This document shows, piece by piece, positions 51,664 to 63,957 of a stretch of 64,000 bases of DNA. How positions within the stretch are numbered: position 1 is the first letter of the stretch; every line of letters begins with the position of its first letter. Source of the stretch: Kudoa neothunni (taxonomy: Eukaryota > Cnidaria); the NCBI GenBank assembly GCA_964304625.1, contig OZ199840.1, positions 6,510,001 through 6,574,000 on the forward strand. Reading direction: 5' to 3'. The translations under genes and the position numbers were made by a program. The notes under the pieces were generated by a model. It worked only from the letters and a program-made list of their open reading frames with translations. It did not search any database and was not told where the DNA came from.

Positions 51664-52854
51664 TTCTATTTACTAATAAATATGTGCTGAATGTAAAATA
51701 ACTGGTTTTATCTTGATTACTCGCTCCTATGTCATCGAATGAATCCTTTCTATAAATACTTCATAAAAATTAATCGCAATATGAAACTTGCAGCCTAAAT
51801 AGAGCATATAAAATCTAATAGACCAGAGTTGAATTCATTCAAGAAAACAAATATGGGACATAAATCAATGCAAATATTCTGGAAATAAAACTTTTTTTCC
51901 TTTAAGATAAACTTGCCGGCGAAACTTATTAGGCTGTGAAGTTCTAGTCGGTTCGATGGATATTGTATGTATTACAGTCAATAAGGTGAAATTCCACGTC
52001 TTTATTTTCTATTTTAGTGCAGGAATTAAATCCACTAAATATCCTCGTCTCAAGTCGACCACCAACCAAACCTACCCTTCAATTTCAATAGAGTTGGTTC
52101 TGTTGAGTTTGCAAAAATTTTATTAACTAATGCACATCTGACGTTTCAAACATCTAACCCAACCCTCCAAAAATACAAATCACTGTCTGCCTAATTATAA
52201 AACTTCTGTTATTTTTGGATTTGGTTATTGAAATGACTTACCCCGAAAGTAGGACTTAGCGAAACATTTAGAATAGGAATATTTTGAAATGCGATAAATT
52301 TATTTAGCCTTTTATATTTAATAAGTAATAATATTGATGAATTTTAAATATAAGATTACCCTTTATTCATAACAATAAGAAAAATATCTATCTTAAAAAC
52401 TAAATACACATCTTTTTCTTCCATTTTAAATATGTTTTAATCCAATATTAAAATCCCAAATCCATTTATTTTTCTATTTTTCAAAGAAGTTATAGTTTCA
52501 TTGTATTTCTGTATAGTTTAACATTGAATATATATAGTTTAAATCAATAATTTCATTTTTTTTCAATTCAAGAAAACATTAGTGAAAGAATCAGAGGACA
52601 AAATTTTTCCAACTTATTTGACGATTGTGTTGATTGACCTCTAACTACTGTGAAAGTGCACAAACCAATAATATTTTACAAATAAAAAATTAAATATAAA
52701 GTTTTATTCCAACTAAAAATGTTAATCGAGTTTCCAATTGATATTTCTTTAATTATACAACATAATTTGTGAATAGATTTTTGAGATAAACGTAATTTTT
52801 ATTGTATGTTATAGTGATAATGGAATATTTTCTTAAGCTCAAAGCTTTGGTATA
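51664..52854. other. Intergenic, block copy of 39323-40515
   Basis: No gene or element seen. Confidence 0.5.
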
Positions 52855-52862
52855 CAGTAAGG

Positions 52863-53566
52863 CAATGATGTTCAACCTTTTTGGAACCAAGTAACCCCAG
52901 AGATTGAAAATTTTTTAGCGGATCCTCACATAAAATTAAACCCAAATGAGGAAAATACAAGTTTTGAAATTTGCATGCGTCCCCACCAAAAAAATAACAG
53001 TGATACTTTCCAAGTTTATTTTGTATTCAAAATCAATAAAAACTAATATGATACTTGTGGTTGGTGACTTTGTCTTACAACTACAATATTGGGATATTTG
53101 TTGTCTCCATGTTAAAGCGTTGAATCAAAGGCGATAACTTTTTGGGTATTGTTCATAGGTGAAAGCAAGCAGGAGTCATTCACTTTCTTTTGTTTCAATT
53201 GCGACAGAACAACACGATCTCCGATATCGAAAAATGCTTGCTATGAAAAAAATTTTTAAAGGTAAAAGGTGAAACGATAGCAAAATTTGATAAAATTTGG
53301 GCTCTTTTATTCAAAAACCGACTCAGATTCTTGAAGCATCGCTACCAGCATTCAATGGGTTCTTAACAAATTAAAAGGTTTAAAATATTTATTTTTAAAA
53401 TTATTCTAAATTTAGGTACTTGTTATGAGAGTAATAATTAATTAAAATAGACGAAATTGTTCATATTCGACATCGCCAAACAAATCGGCAACATTTATTT
53501 AAATTTAGATGCCTGTACAAAATCTTCGTATGTATTCCTGCCGTAGAACCTGGTTAAAAACCATTG
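52863..53566. mobile_element. hAT-type element, block copy of 40524-41227
   Basis: Flanked by CAGTAAGG at 52855-52862 and 53567-53574, as in the first copy. Confidence 0.88.
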
Positions 53567-53574
53567 CAGTAAGG

Positions 53575-55019
53575 TTTTGACATTGCGGAACTTTCTGTAA
53601 CCTAACAATATTTATTCGATATCGAGTACCTGCTCAAACGCAATCATGAAATTTATTTTTCCAATAAATTATTATAGTTTCGAGTATTTATTTGTTTTTT
53701 AATCAATGTGTTTAAAATCTATTACAGGGCATAACTCAGTGTTTCTCAACGTGTAAAATTTTATCGGGCATAAACATTTTTAACGTTAAACGAATGACTC
53801 TGGTTAGCACGGAATATCTTAAACATTGATGACATTGATGTGGGATGGATAATGATGAGATAATTGGACAGTATGGCACACCTTTAAATTAATATCTCCG
53901 TCTTCGATCTTTTTTATTTGTAAGTGACTATTAATGTCGTAAAACAATTATTAATTATATAAAAATTAATAACATTTAAAGAGACCTTTATCCTAACTGG
54001 AGCGGAATGGTTTTAAATCTAATCTTGTTTAATTTATAATCGTGACGCCCTCCAATTTTTTATTTAATCTAATGTATTTTGGACTAATTTTCTGTCCAGA
54101 TTATCCATTCTCGGTCTATAAGCCCCGTATACACGTAAGTCTTGTCTAATGTGACATGAATTACCACGAGTTTTTTCACTTAACGTTGTTTTAATGGAAT
54201 GAAGTATTAAGATGTTAATTTTTGAAGTACATCGATAAATTAAGTTGATCTGACCAAAGACATCTTAATTTTAATGAAAAAAGATGGATATATTATTGTT
54301 TATTAAATTTTAATCTGACAGGAGGCTTGATTTAAAGTTATAATTAGTTAAAATAAAAAAACATACTTTCGAAAAAAGGGGGACACAAAACTTTTCTCCA
54401 AGAAAAAGTGGGGTATGATAGAAAAAAGGTTGGGAAGTGCTGCCCTGACGTATAGTATTATTTTTTGATTGGAAAGGGAAGTCATACATAACATATTCTT
54501 TTTTAGAAAATTAAAAAAAAACTCCTTTATCACCGGATCAAAATAAAAAAACAAATAAACTGCTTGAAAAATATAATAATAGAATACGTCGTCTGGTTTC
54601 AACGACTTATTTTTCTGAATTTTAAGTTGATTCAACCATAAAACAAATAGTTGAGTATCTTTTATTACTTAATTCAAGATGAAATACTTTTAATAAAATT
54701 AACAGAAATAATTTAGAGGCATTGGCTATTACCACGGGAATCAATTTCTCTGTAATTATTACCTCTATTAAATAACTAATTTCACATTATTTATATTTTT
54801 CTCTATTAAATTATAAAAAATTAAGAAATTTGAGTTGGTTGTAAATTTATGGAAAATAGACGGCTAGTAGCATAAATGTTGGCGAGTTTAATAGACTAAA
54901 ACAATATTAACTTTGAATTAATACTGAAAATAAATCATTTCTAATTTATTGCTTTGAGCTATACATGTAAACATAACTCCGCGTGTTATACGAGCTTGGT
55001 TAAACTATAACGAGTGATT
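53575..55019. other. Intergenic, block copy of 41236-42680
   Basis: No gene seen; it carries the same unpaired hAT-like ends as the first copy. Confidence 0.4.
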
Positions 55020-58000
55020 CGAATTTAGACAATTTCCATGTTGGAATAAAATTTTATATTCAAGAGTATGAAAAATGTCATTTTGTGAATCTAAAAATTC
55101 GAGATTCAAGTAGAATTGACTCAGTGCAAAACCGGGTTAAGCGAAATATTAGAAACACGCTAGTGTATTACGAAATAACTTACGTGTGCTACTTTGGAGC
55201 CCTTTACCGAAATAGAGGTAAAGGCGAATGCAAAAGATTCTCTTAAGGGAGATTTCCCATTTAAGGTTACGTTAAGAGTGACTATAGATGGAAATTTCCT
55301 GGAGAATAGATCTTCTAACACTACCCATAACCATCCAAATGATCCATGGATCTATGAAAACTTACCCAATCAGAGGAAGTTAAACCAATGTGATGGCTAT
55401 TTGTCGGAACTTCTTTCTCTTGGAGAAAACAAAAAGCTCATACAAGCCAAGATAAATGACGAGACAGACAAGAATATACCTTTGAAAACTACCCACAACA
55501 TTATAAAATCCTCCTAAGTCGGATCGGATAACATTGCATTAGTTGTAAAAATTTTAAAGAATCAATGCAACTGCAAAGTGAGCGTTTTATCAGATGATAA
55601 TAAAAATGTTTGTGGAATCTTTTCCAAGGATAAGCAGATGTCCAACATAATTAATTTCTTTCCGAAGCTACCCATGCTTGATGCAACTTATAAACTGCTA
55701 GACTCACGGTAACCTTTGGAGGTTTTCTCTATTTGGTTGTTTTCTCAATTTATTAGTGCGCCATTGTATCCGTCTGTTGCAGAAGACTCGGTTGGTGAAA
55801 CCCACATAACCAGCGGTTGCATCTTGTATGATGAAACGGCGGAGTCAATTAAATGTTATATTTCTCAATTAATAAGAATGATGCCGAACATGACTCAAAA
55901 TATCCGAACGATCATTACTGACAAGCACCACACTCTAAGAAAGTGTTTGAAAGAATTATTTCCAAACTCCAATCTAATGATCTGCATATTTCATGTTTCT
56001 CAAAGTTTCAGACGTGAAATAACTATGTCGAAATACGGTATCACTCGAGAGAAAAGGGACCAATTGCTTGAAACTCTTAATAAAATTATCTATTCGAAAA
56101 ATAAACATGAATTCGATAAACTATGCAATAATCTTTTTCAACAAAGCAACGATAAGTTTATTAACTATTTTAAATCCAATTGGGAACCAATCGCTGATGA
56201 ATGGGTCATAGGATTAAGTGAAGCACATCATTTCTATGAAAACTTGACCAATAATAAATTAGAAGCCATTAATGGTCAACTCATACAAACAATAAAGAAA
56301 TTTTCTAGTCTCAATGATTTTTTCCACTGTTTCTTTGACACTCTCAAATCAATGAGAATAGAAAGAAAATACAATATAACCAAAATATTACTGAACCCAG
56401 TTAATTTTGATACCTCAAATGAAGTTCTAAACGCGTATTTTAATCATTTAAATCCACTTGCCTTCAATATAATCCACAAAGAAATTCAAAATTTTAACAA
56501 AAACACGAATACAGATAGTTTAACTATATCCATGAGATGTAATTGTTATAGTTACAGATCGTACCTCCTTCCATGTAGTCGTATTTTTAAAAAGAGAGCG
56601 TTTAACCTGCTTCCAATGTTCGATTCAAATCGATACCACCCTAGATGGTCAAAAGATTACATGAGCCAATTGTTGGAAATTGGAACTATAAATATCACTC
56701 CAAATAAGAGAATTTCAATAAAGCTCAAAGGAATTTTTAATTATCATGGAAAAAAACTTAAAAAAACTCTGTGATTTACACAAATAAGTTAGCAGCGTTG
56801 CCCGCTGAATATTGTGGGGAGTTTTATGATAGTTGCCTATCACTATTCAACACAATAGAAAAAGCAATCAAGAACCACGACATCAAATTAATAAAACAAA
56901 TAAATCAATTAGGTAACTTAATTTTTCTCGATTTATTTTTAGTAAATCGCACCATTGAAAACTCTGAGGCTATAGACCAGTGTTTCTCCACAAATTTTAC
57001 ACCCGTACCCCCATCCTAAGTTCCGCGTTCATTTCGCACCCTCTCCTCCTCCATGTGAATGTCAAGACTCAATTATACTTTTTATTTAAATGTGAAAATA
57101 ATAATACCAATGAAAAATGTCTTAAAATCATAATTTGTATTTTTTTAGTTTATATTTTAACTTCAAAATTCCCCCAATTACTTCTAAAATAAATTAAAAC
57201 TAAAATGTTTTGGTTAACTCAATTCGCTATGCATAATTGAAAAAGGATGAACATTATCTTTTCACTACTCATGACTAAACACTCAATGATTGGAGCTATT
57301 ATTCATTCCAGCTTATATATATCATTTTTATGTAAAATAATAAATAATTCTGATAAATTATGTTATTATAATTATTCCAAAATATTAGACGTAAAAAATA
57401 AATAAAAGAGTAATCTAAACTATAAAAAGTATGGTCGCTTAAATAAGTTCTGTTCTGTACTTAAAGGTGAAAATTAAATAAGCCAAACATGAATAGCCAA
57501 TTCGTATTTTTCACAAGAAACGCTATTTCAAAATCAATTGTTATTTAGTATTTATTTTACCTGGGAACTCTCTTGCTCTCGTTGGGTTTCCAAAAGAAAT
57601 TCAAAGCGTGGCACATTGTTGGTAAATGATACATGCAAATCGTCTCTGAGGTTTAATGAATTCCATATTTATTATTTGTATATAATGAAGTCGATAAGCT
57701 TGTTTCATATGCTATCTTGTGATGAATAAATCTAACAACTTCCTTATTCTATATTGAGTCATATGTCAACTTAAATTTAGAGGCAGTGGGTTAATAAAAA
57801 TTCGATAGATTCAAAAAATATGCCTTCTAAATATACTTGAATAAAAATAACTAATATATATTATTAAAATTGGTATTCATTTATTTATGTGCATAAATGA
57901 ATGCTTTGATCCTTGTTTTACCTATACTCTAAAGAACAATTTAACTTAGATATATATCAGAGGCAGGGTACAAATTTGAAAATAAAACTTGAATAGTAAT

Positions 58001-58858
58001 GTAATAGAAACTATGAAAATAAATGATTGATCTCATATTTAGACAGAAGACAAAATTAAAACTACAACGTGGTTTTATTTTTGTGAATATAGATTATTTC
58101 TAAATGGACAGAAATGTTGACAACCTAATTACAGCTTAATCATATAAATTTGTTATTTTGGAAGATAACAACGTTACGATTTTACATGAAGATGGCAACA
58201 GTTAGATTTTGTACGCTGAACAGGTTTAATATAAACTATTACCATATTGCGCTATTTCGTAGAATCAATTAAAATAAATTATCATATCCCATTTTTTTAA
58301 TAGAAACTAATTGATATCAAAACAACCAGAAATATTATTGTACGCATTACGTCCTTACATGATTTAAACGGTTAGTAACGAAAATTACCAAGTGAATAAA
58401 CTAATATTAATTTTTAAATGATTCCCGCACCCCTTGTAGGGAAATATTGCTATAGACGAAGGTGGAGATATAACTAAGGAAAAGGTATATGACGATTAAC
58501 TAAAATACTTTACTCCTATCTAAATTACAAAAAATAGATGTTAATGAGAATATTTTTAATTCTGAAATAATTGTTGAGGATATTGGTAATTGTATTGTTC
58601 CACAAGGTGGGAAGATTATCAAGAATATTATTATTGATAATATTTCAAATGAAAATGCTCCCAAGATCCAAACGGTTGTGCCTAAAGTTCAATTAACACC
58701 TACTTTAGATATGATCGAGCATGATGGTACTATCACTCCTTTTCTTTTTTAAATTATTTTAGCCTTAAAAATTTCCTCTCGAATGAAGCCTGTTGGGAGG
58801 CCAAAGGGATACGTTTTACCCATTATTAGTTACAAAAAGAAAACTAAGTTTTCTTAGA
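55020..58858 (+). pseudogene. Mutator-like (ZSWIM3-type) transposase relic, split by a hAT
   Basis: The relic is related to the transposase at 59378-61623. Its parts in order are: a FAR1-like N-terminal region (55020-55520), LDATYKLLDSR with the first catalytic Asp (about 55677), ITDKHH with the second (about 55915), ICIFHVSQSFRREI, NNKLEAING with the catalytic Glu (about 56255), and a degenerate SWIM zinc motif CNCYSYRSYLLPCSRIF (about 56537). The last coding part (58450-58858) ends in KPVGRPKG, an AT-hook-like motif that the other Mutator also has near its C-terminus. A 1,472-bp hAT element interrupts it at 56978-58449. Frame breaks include stops at 55515-55517 and about 55711, and a shift near 56772. 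Its own terminal repeats were not found. Confidence 0.83.
56978..58449. mobile_element. hAT-type element nested in the Mutator relic
   Basis: The left end CAGTGTTTCTCCACAA pairs with the right end, reversed, CAATATTTCCCTACAA (four mismatches in 16). A perfect 8-bp duplication CTATAGAC lies at 56970-56977 and 58450-58457. On both sides the Mutator coding text resumes at the same point (NSEAID, then AIDEGGDI). The 1.47-kb interior is AT-rich with no recognisable hAT transposase, so it was probably moved in trans. Confidence 0.9.
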
Positions 58859-58946
58859 TCTCTCATTATTTATTTGACTAGGACAGACATTGTTCATCGT
58901 GTTGTATTCATCTAATTTCTGAAAAATGACCTAATTATAATTAGTA
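58859..58946. other. Short spacer between two Mutator elements
   Basis: 88 bp between the C-terminal stop of the relic and the target duplication of the next element. It may hold the lost 3' end of the relic. Confidence 0.3.
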
Positions 58947-58955
58947 TTCTCAAAA

Positions 58956-61938
58956 GGCTGTGTCTATTTTGCCGGACGCGCTTTTTCTCTTAAAATAATA
59001 ATTCAATCGCTACAATTTTTTCCAAAAAATATCTTATAAATGCGGAATATAAATTTAGTTTCATTCATTCAGTGACGAATTTTAACATAGCTAATTTGTA
59101 TCCATAATATCCAAATGAAAATACAGTAAAGTAAAACTATTTGGCCAATTCGTATTTAAAACTTTTATAATTAGGTAAATGTTTTTATCAGTTGATTGAT
59201 ACACCACTAAAATTTAATAAAATGTTGAGTATTCTACTTTAAATAATAAATGTTTGGAATTATCTTGTATTGCAATGCCAAATAATTGGGACTGTTTAAC
59301 TTCCACATAAAATTATACTTGAATATGATATGTCGATATTGGTGTTGTTATTATTACTACTATCATCATTACCATAATCATAATTTTCTTTTTTTTCTTA
59401 AACCAATAACTGTTTGAAATACACCTTTTGGTCTACCTCTCAATTTCACTACTGTTGGCAGCTTAATTCCTATAATTTTATGAATTTAGCAAAATGGACA
59501 AAAGATACACACCCTTCAAAGATGGATTTTTAGTTGTGGTATCATCTACAATATTCGGGATCTCCATATCAATTATTGATGATGGAACATTATCATTAAC
59601 TGCTTCTAGTATATCCTCATTCTCTAATCGTGATTCCTCAGTAACTAAACACGAAATAAAAATTCTACTAAAGACAATATCATTAATTACATGTTGGGAT
59701 TGAAATCTCTTGATTGTTTATGATGACAGATTCAGACATTAACTTGAACTAAATTAAGTTGATATATGAATAGTGGAAAAAATAGTCACCTTATCCAGAG
59801 AATCCCCATTGGAAATAAGAGAGATTAATTCACCTAAAATCTTTTTTAATGAATCATATTGACTCCCTGTTTTTTCAGACCCTAGCGAAGCTATTTTCTT
59901 ACAAAGAATTTCTAGCTCCCTGTATCGCTTAAAAGCAGAATTCGGAACAGGGCACTGACTCGAAATTTCTGTAATACTTGGTTGCACACAACACGAAGGA
60001 TTTTGAAGATATAAATTCATGTTCATTATTTTTCTAGCGTAAATAATATGCCTACATGGTAACTCCATACTTACGTAGAAACAACATATACAACTATTGG
60101 GATCAGGATTGGCATAGGATTCGATATGATTATTTATTCCATCCTGCATAATATTATACGCATATGAAGTCAACAATGTTTTATATTGTTCGTTAATGTC
60201 TGAATTTAATTTCTAAACAGTTTGGGTTGTCCACTCTCTAACTGCTTTACTCTCACGCTCAGTCCTCATACTTGATAAATAAATAAGCAGATCGCTGAAA
60301 AAGACTTCAATTGTTGAGAATTTTTTTATGATTTGTTTAATTTTGGAATTTATGCATTCTAATCGATTATTTGTTCTATTTAAAAAAGTACCCTTTAGGT
60401 TCATATATGCCGGGCACCATTCATGTTTGATTGGATCCCAAGATTTATTATAATAAGTAATGATTTTTTTGTTACATGTCTTATTTAACAATTCATGGTA
60501 ATTTTCATAAATTTTTGGATCATTGGTATAGCAAAGCTTTTGAATCAACTCTAAGGCAGTTTTTCTTTCGGCTTTGTTTATTCCCATTCTTAATGTAGAG
60601 ATTTCTCTCCCAAATGTTCTTAAGACATGGTACAGGCATAAGTTTGTACTTACGTTAGGAAATATAGATCTTATGGAGTTTCTTTCAATCATGTCTTTAT
60701 CCGTAATAAAACAAACTGTTTTGGTTGACATTTCCTCGTTATGTTTAAGTAGAGATTGACATAACCAGGTAACAGTCACGGTACTCTCCTCAGATAAAAG
60801 AGCAATAGCTCCTATTTGACTTTGCCCAAAGGAATCAATAAATAGACATATATACAATGGCATACGATTATTGATTAATTTATAAGTGGCATCCATAAAT
60901 ACTAGTTCGGGAAATTTTTTAATAACGTTTTTCATATAAAGGTCTTGGAAAAATATTCCAGTCATTTCATTGGAGTTATTGTGCAATATTTCGATAGTTG
61001 CATTTGGGTGAGAATTTTTTATTGAATTAAACAATTCTGAAATATCCGACGAAACATTTTTTTGTGATTGGTTCATGATTTCTACTTGTACTCTTTTTAA
61101 ATTTCCATCATAAAAATGAACATTTTTTATAAGATTCTTGCTTTCTTCATCTAATTTTCTATTCATTGGTAAAAAATCCCTAAAATGCTCATTTCTGTTG
61201 CAGCTGTGAGTAAGATCCAATTTTCTAATAACTAACATATTCATGTTTTTAGGAACTCGCAGTGTAATGAAGAAATTGCAACCACTTTTATGGCTGTTGA
61301 TTTTTCTCTTCCCAGCACTTTTAGATTGTATCTGAATTCAAATTAATTACATCAATTTTTATATAGATAATTACATTTTTACCACCATGAACACAACAAA
61401 AAGTGGCTTCATAATAAACAAGATCAGAGTTCATGTCTCTATCAAATTTTTTTAGGGCAGTTGAGATTTTTCTAGAGTCTCGGATCCAGTAACAAAAGTT
61501 GTTCCGCTTTGAGTACTTATCCATGAATTCTTTAGCCTTTTCAAAGTTTGTAAATGCATTTCCGACCATAGGTTCAGATGTAATATCCTGAATTAGTAGT
61601 GTTTGATCAGACTCTCCTTCCATAGTGATTCTACTCGTGACTATCAAAGTTACAACCGCACGCTAGAGGGTATTTTACTCGTTTATGCTGTTATAACACA
61701 TAAAATTAGATTAATTATATAAATAATACAGATTTATAAAAATTTAATGTCATTTATAATGATACTTATGAATGAGTTTAAAATATCCTCGATGTATTTT
61801 GATACCTAATTATTAATTAAAAGATAAATGAAACCAAATTTATATTCTGCATTCATAAAAGATATTTTTAGGAAAAAATTGTAGTGATTGAATTATTATT
61901 TTAAGAGAAAAAGCGCGTCCGGCAAAATAGACACTGCC
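58956..61938 (-). mobile_element. Mutator-like element, complete with 9-bp duplication
   Basis: A 2,983-bp element with terminal inverted repeats of about 112 bp (58956-59067 and 61827-61938), starting GGCTGTGTCTATTTTGCC and GGCAGTGTCTATTTTGCC. It is flanked by a perfect 9-bp duplication TTCTCAAAA at 58947-58955 and 61939-61947. Long terminal repeats and a 9-bp duplication are diagnostic of Mutator. One transposase gene on the minus strand fills the interior. The repeats differ at only a handful of sites and the duplication is intact, so it looks recent. Confidence 0.95.
59378..61623 (-). CDS. Mutator transposase, ZSWIM3-like, with probable introns
   Basis: Reading down from an ATG at 61623: a FAR1-like N-terminus (FCYWIRDSRKI, LVYYEATFCCVHGG), a phase-0 intron at 61374-61308, KSGCNFFITL, then the MULE core with FMDATYK (first Asp), ITDKDM (second Asp), LCLYHVLRTFGREIS and NNRLECIN (catalytic Glu). 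A SWIM zinc motif CICCFYVSMELPCRHI follows. The C-terminal region (about 59790-59378) is broken by two or three short introns. It ends LRGRPKG, an AT-hook, and LRKKRKL, a likely nuclear signal. A TAG at 60215-60213 is in frame. It could be a real stop, or lie in a 30-bp phase-0 intron (60242-60213) in line with other tiny introns here. The transposase would cut and paste this element. Possibly intact, exact C-terminal splicing unsure. Confidence 0.82.
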
Positions 61939-61947
61939 TTCTCAAAA

Positions 61948-62523
61948 TTCTTGTCTATATTGAAACCTAAAGCAGAAAATTCACATCATTTCTGTGAAAT
62001 TTAGTGAGCATATTTTATCTTGAAGTTCATAATTTAAGAATAGAATACAATAAATCATATAATTTGAATATTGTAAAGATTGGAAATAAATTAAATTACA
62101 CGAGTTGGAATACATCATGTGGGAGCGCGCGCTTCTAGAGTAATGTCAGACTTATACAAACACACCCAAAATTCTTCAACTTTAACCTTATTGTTGGCAG
62201 AAAATGATATAATACAATTTTGATTGTGTTTTAAACTAAGATTTAGAAATTATTCATTTAAATATGGAAAACAATCAATCAAATAAACAATATAAATATG
62301 TAAAAAAAGATGTTCGCAATTGTTACCTAATTCTATAATTTGATAGAGAAAAGTATAAATGTTAATAATGTGTAATTAGTTATTTAATAGAGATAATAAT
62401 TGCAGAGTAATTGATTCCCCCAGTAATAACCAGTGCCAGTCTAATTCGCATGTGCCACGAATAAGCCATCGTTGGTAGGTGCGAATCTGCTTTCCAGCGA
62501 TTTTTAATATAACAAATAATTAA
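61948..62523. other. Intergenic upstream of MTFMT
   Basis: AT-rich, no gene seen. It must contain the MTFMT promoter, but no motif is convincing. Confidence 0.45.
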
Positions 62524-63957
62524 ATGAAAATTTTGTTTTTTGGATCGGACAAATTTAGCAGTATTGTATTGGATAATTTAATCAATCGTATGAAAGCATT
62601 ATCTCCCCATGTGGTTGCTGATATTGATGTGTGTTTGTCGAACGTATTATGTGGTCGGAAAGTACGCTATAACGCGTTTTGAGATTGATCTTAAAATTTT
62701 AATAGAACAAAATTAATGTGCTTATTGATTTCGTACGCCAAAAGAATTTGAATGTAGTTACTTGGCCAATGTTGATTTCAAGTATTGAAAATCATCATGT
62801 CATCCCAAAAAATTATGAAAGCACCCCCAAAATAAGGCATATAAACTCTTTTTTCGCGAATTATAATTCCATTAAGAGAGGTGTGTAAGCATGGTGGTGA
62901 TTTTTCCATCCGGAATTATGATTTTGGAGTTGTTGCTTCCTTTGGAAAAATGATACCCGATGGAATTATCAATATGTTCAAAAAGTAGCCACTACTTTAC
63001 AGTCCATAATCATCAAATAACTTGTAGAAATATGTTGAATGTTCATCCATCTATGCTCCCGCAGTATCGTGGAGCATCTCCGTTACATTATGCCCTCCTC
63101 AACGGAGACAACTACGGTGGTGTCACTATTACAAACGTATCTCCAAAAAAGTACTCCAAAGTTGATATTTAGCATTAGTTGAATTATTATTGCAGAATGG
63201 ATTGTGGGAAAATTTATCTACAAAGAAAAATCCACGTGAATTGTTATATTTTGAGTTGGTAAACACAATCAGATAGATTCCAACGAGTTACACATTTAAC
63301 GAATTTAGAGATCATGCAGCTACTGTTGGTGGTTATGCTGTAAATGTGTTGTTATTTGACATCCTAGTGTAAATTCTAGCTATGTGTAGCTCGCAGAAGT
63401 GTTGGTCAACTACAACAGTGTGTATAATAAGCAAGCTGTATCTCAAGACAAGAATAAATGTCCGTACAAAAATTTAATTGTGTGCAAGAAAATTCGTCCT
63501 AAACAAACTTTTGTATGTTGGGAAAGCGAAGATGCAACTGCAATTTTTAATAAATATCGGGCTTTCAAAGAGAATGTAACTTTCGTACTTGGTTCTGTTC
63601 CCTATACCCGCTAATAGTTCAATGTTAAATCGTACTTCCAAGGTAAGATGGTTTCGTTTTTTGGAGTATTGATTGAATCTTCCTCTCCCAAATCTCTTGG
63701 TGTAACTCCAGGAGATTTCACTATAAATCATCTGAAATCAAAAATTTTTATTCGTTGTAAAGTATCGTTTATTAATTTGGTCATTTTCTTGTTTGTATTG
63801 TTGTTTTATTGTTAATATGTGTATATAGGATTCGGAAATAATTAGCGTATCCTACCTGCGAGTGAATGAGAAAAAACAACTGCTTTCTGCTAAAGAATTT
63901 TATACTGGTTATGTTCGTAGTTTTAGGGACTGCCATTTTTCATCTGAAAAATGTTGA
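62524..63957 (+). CDS. MTFMT: Mitochondrial methionyl-tRNA formyltransferase
   Basis: Nine exons in consistent phase give 354 residues (human MTFMT 389): 62524-62661, 62706-62781, 62879-62984, 63028-63150, 63196-63258, 63288-63366, 63390-63596, 63618-63761, 63829-63957. The enzyme transfers a formyl group from 10-formyl-tetrahydrofolate to initiator Met-tRNA in mitochondria. The start [12 protein letters not shown] fits the Rossmann fold. FGVVASFG precedes the signature [12 protein letters not shown], with catalytic Asn111 and His113, and Asp150 lies in MDCGKI. The C-terminal tRNA-binding part has [17 protein letters not shown] and the family ending [11 protein letters not shown]. No N-terminal targeting peptide is obvious. 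Eight introns span 21-97 bp; the 21-, 23- and 29-bp ones are inferred from frame continuity with the family. Confidence 0.9.

Larger units (their letters stand above)
43640..55776. repeat. Second copy of the 12.1-kb block
   Basis: Near-identical to 31296-43439, starting 22 bp inside the right end of a MITE. Offsets fall from 12,344 to 12,337 through small indels, mostly in homopolymers. It continues into sequence absent from the first copy because that one ends at the gap. Confidence 0.95.
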
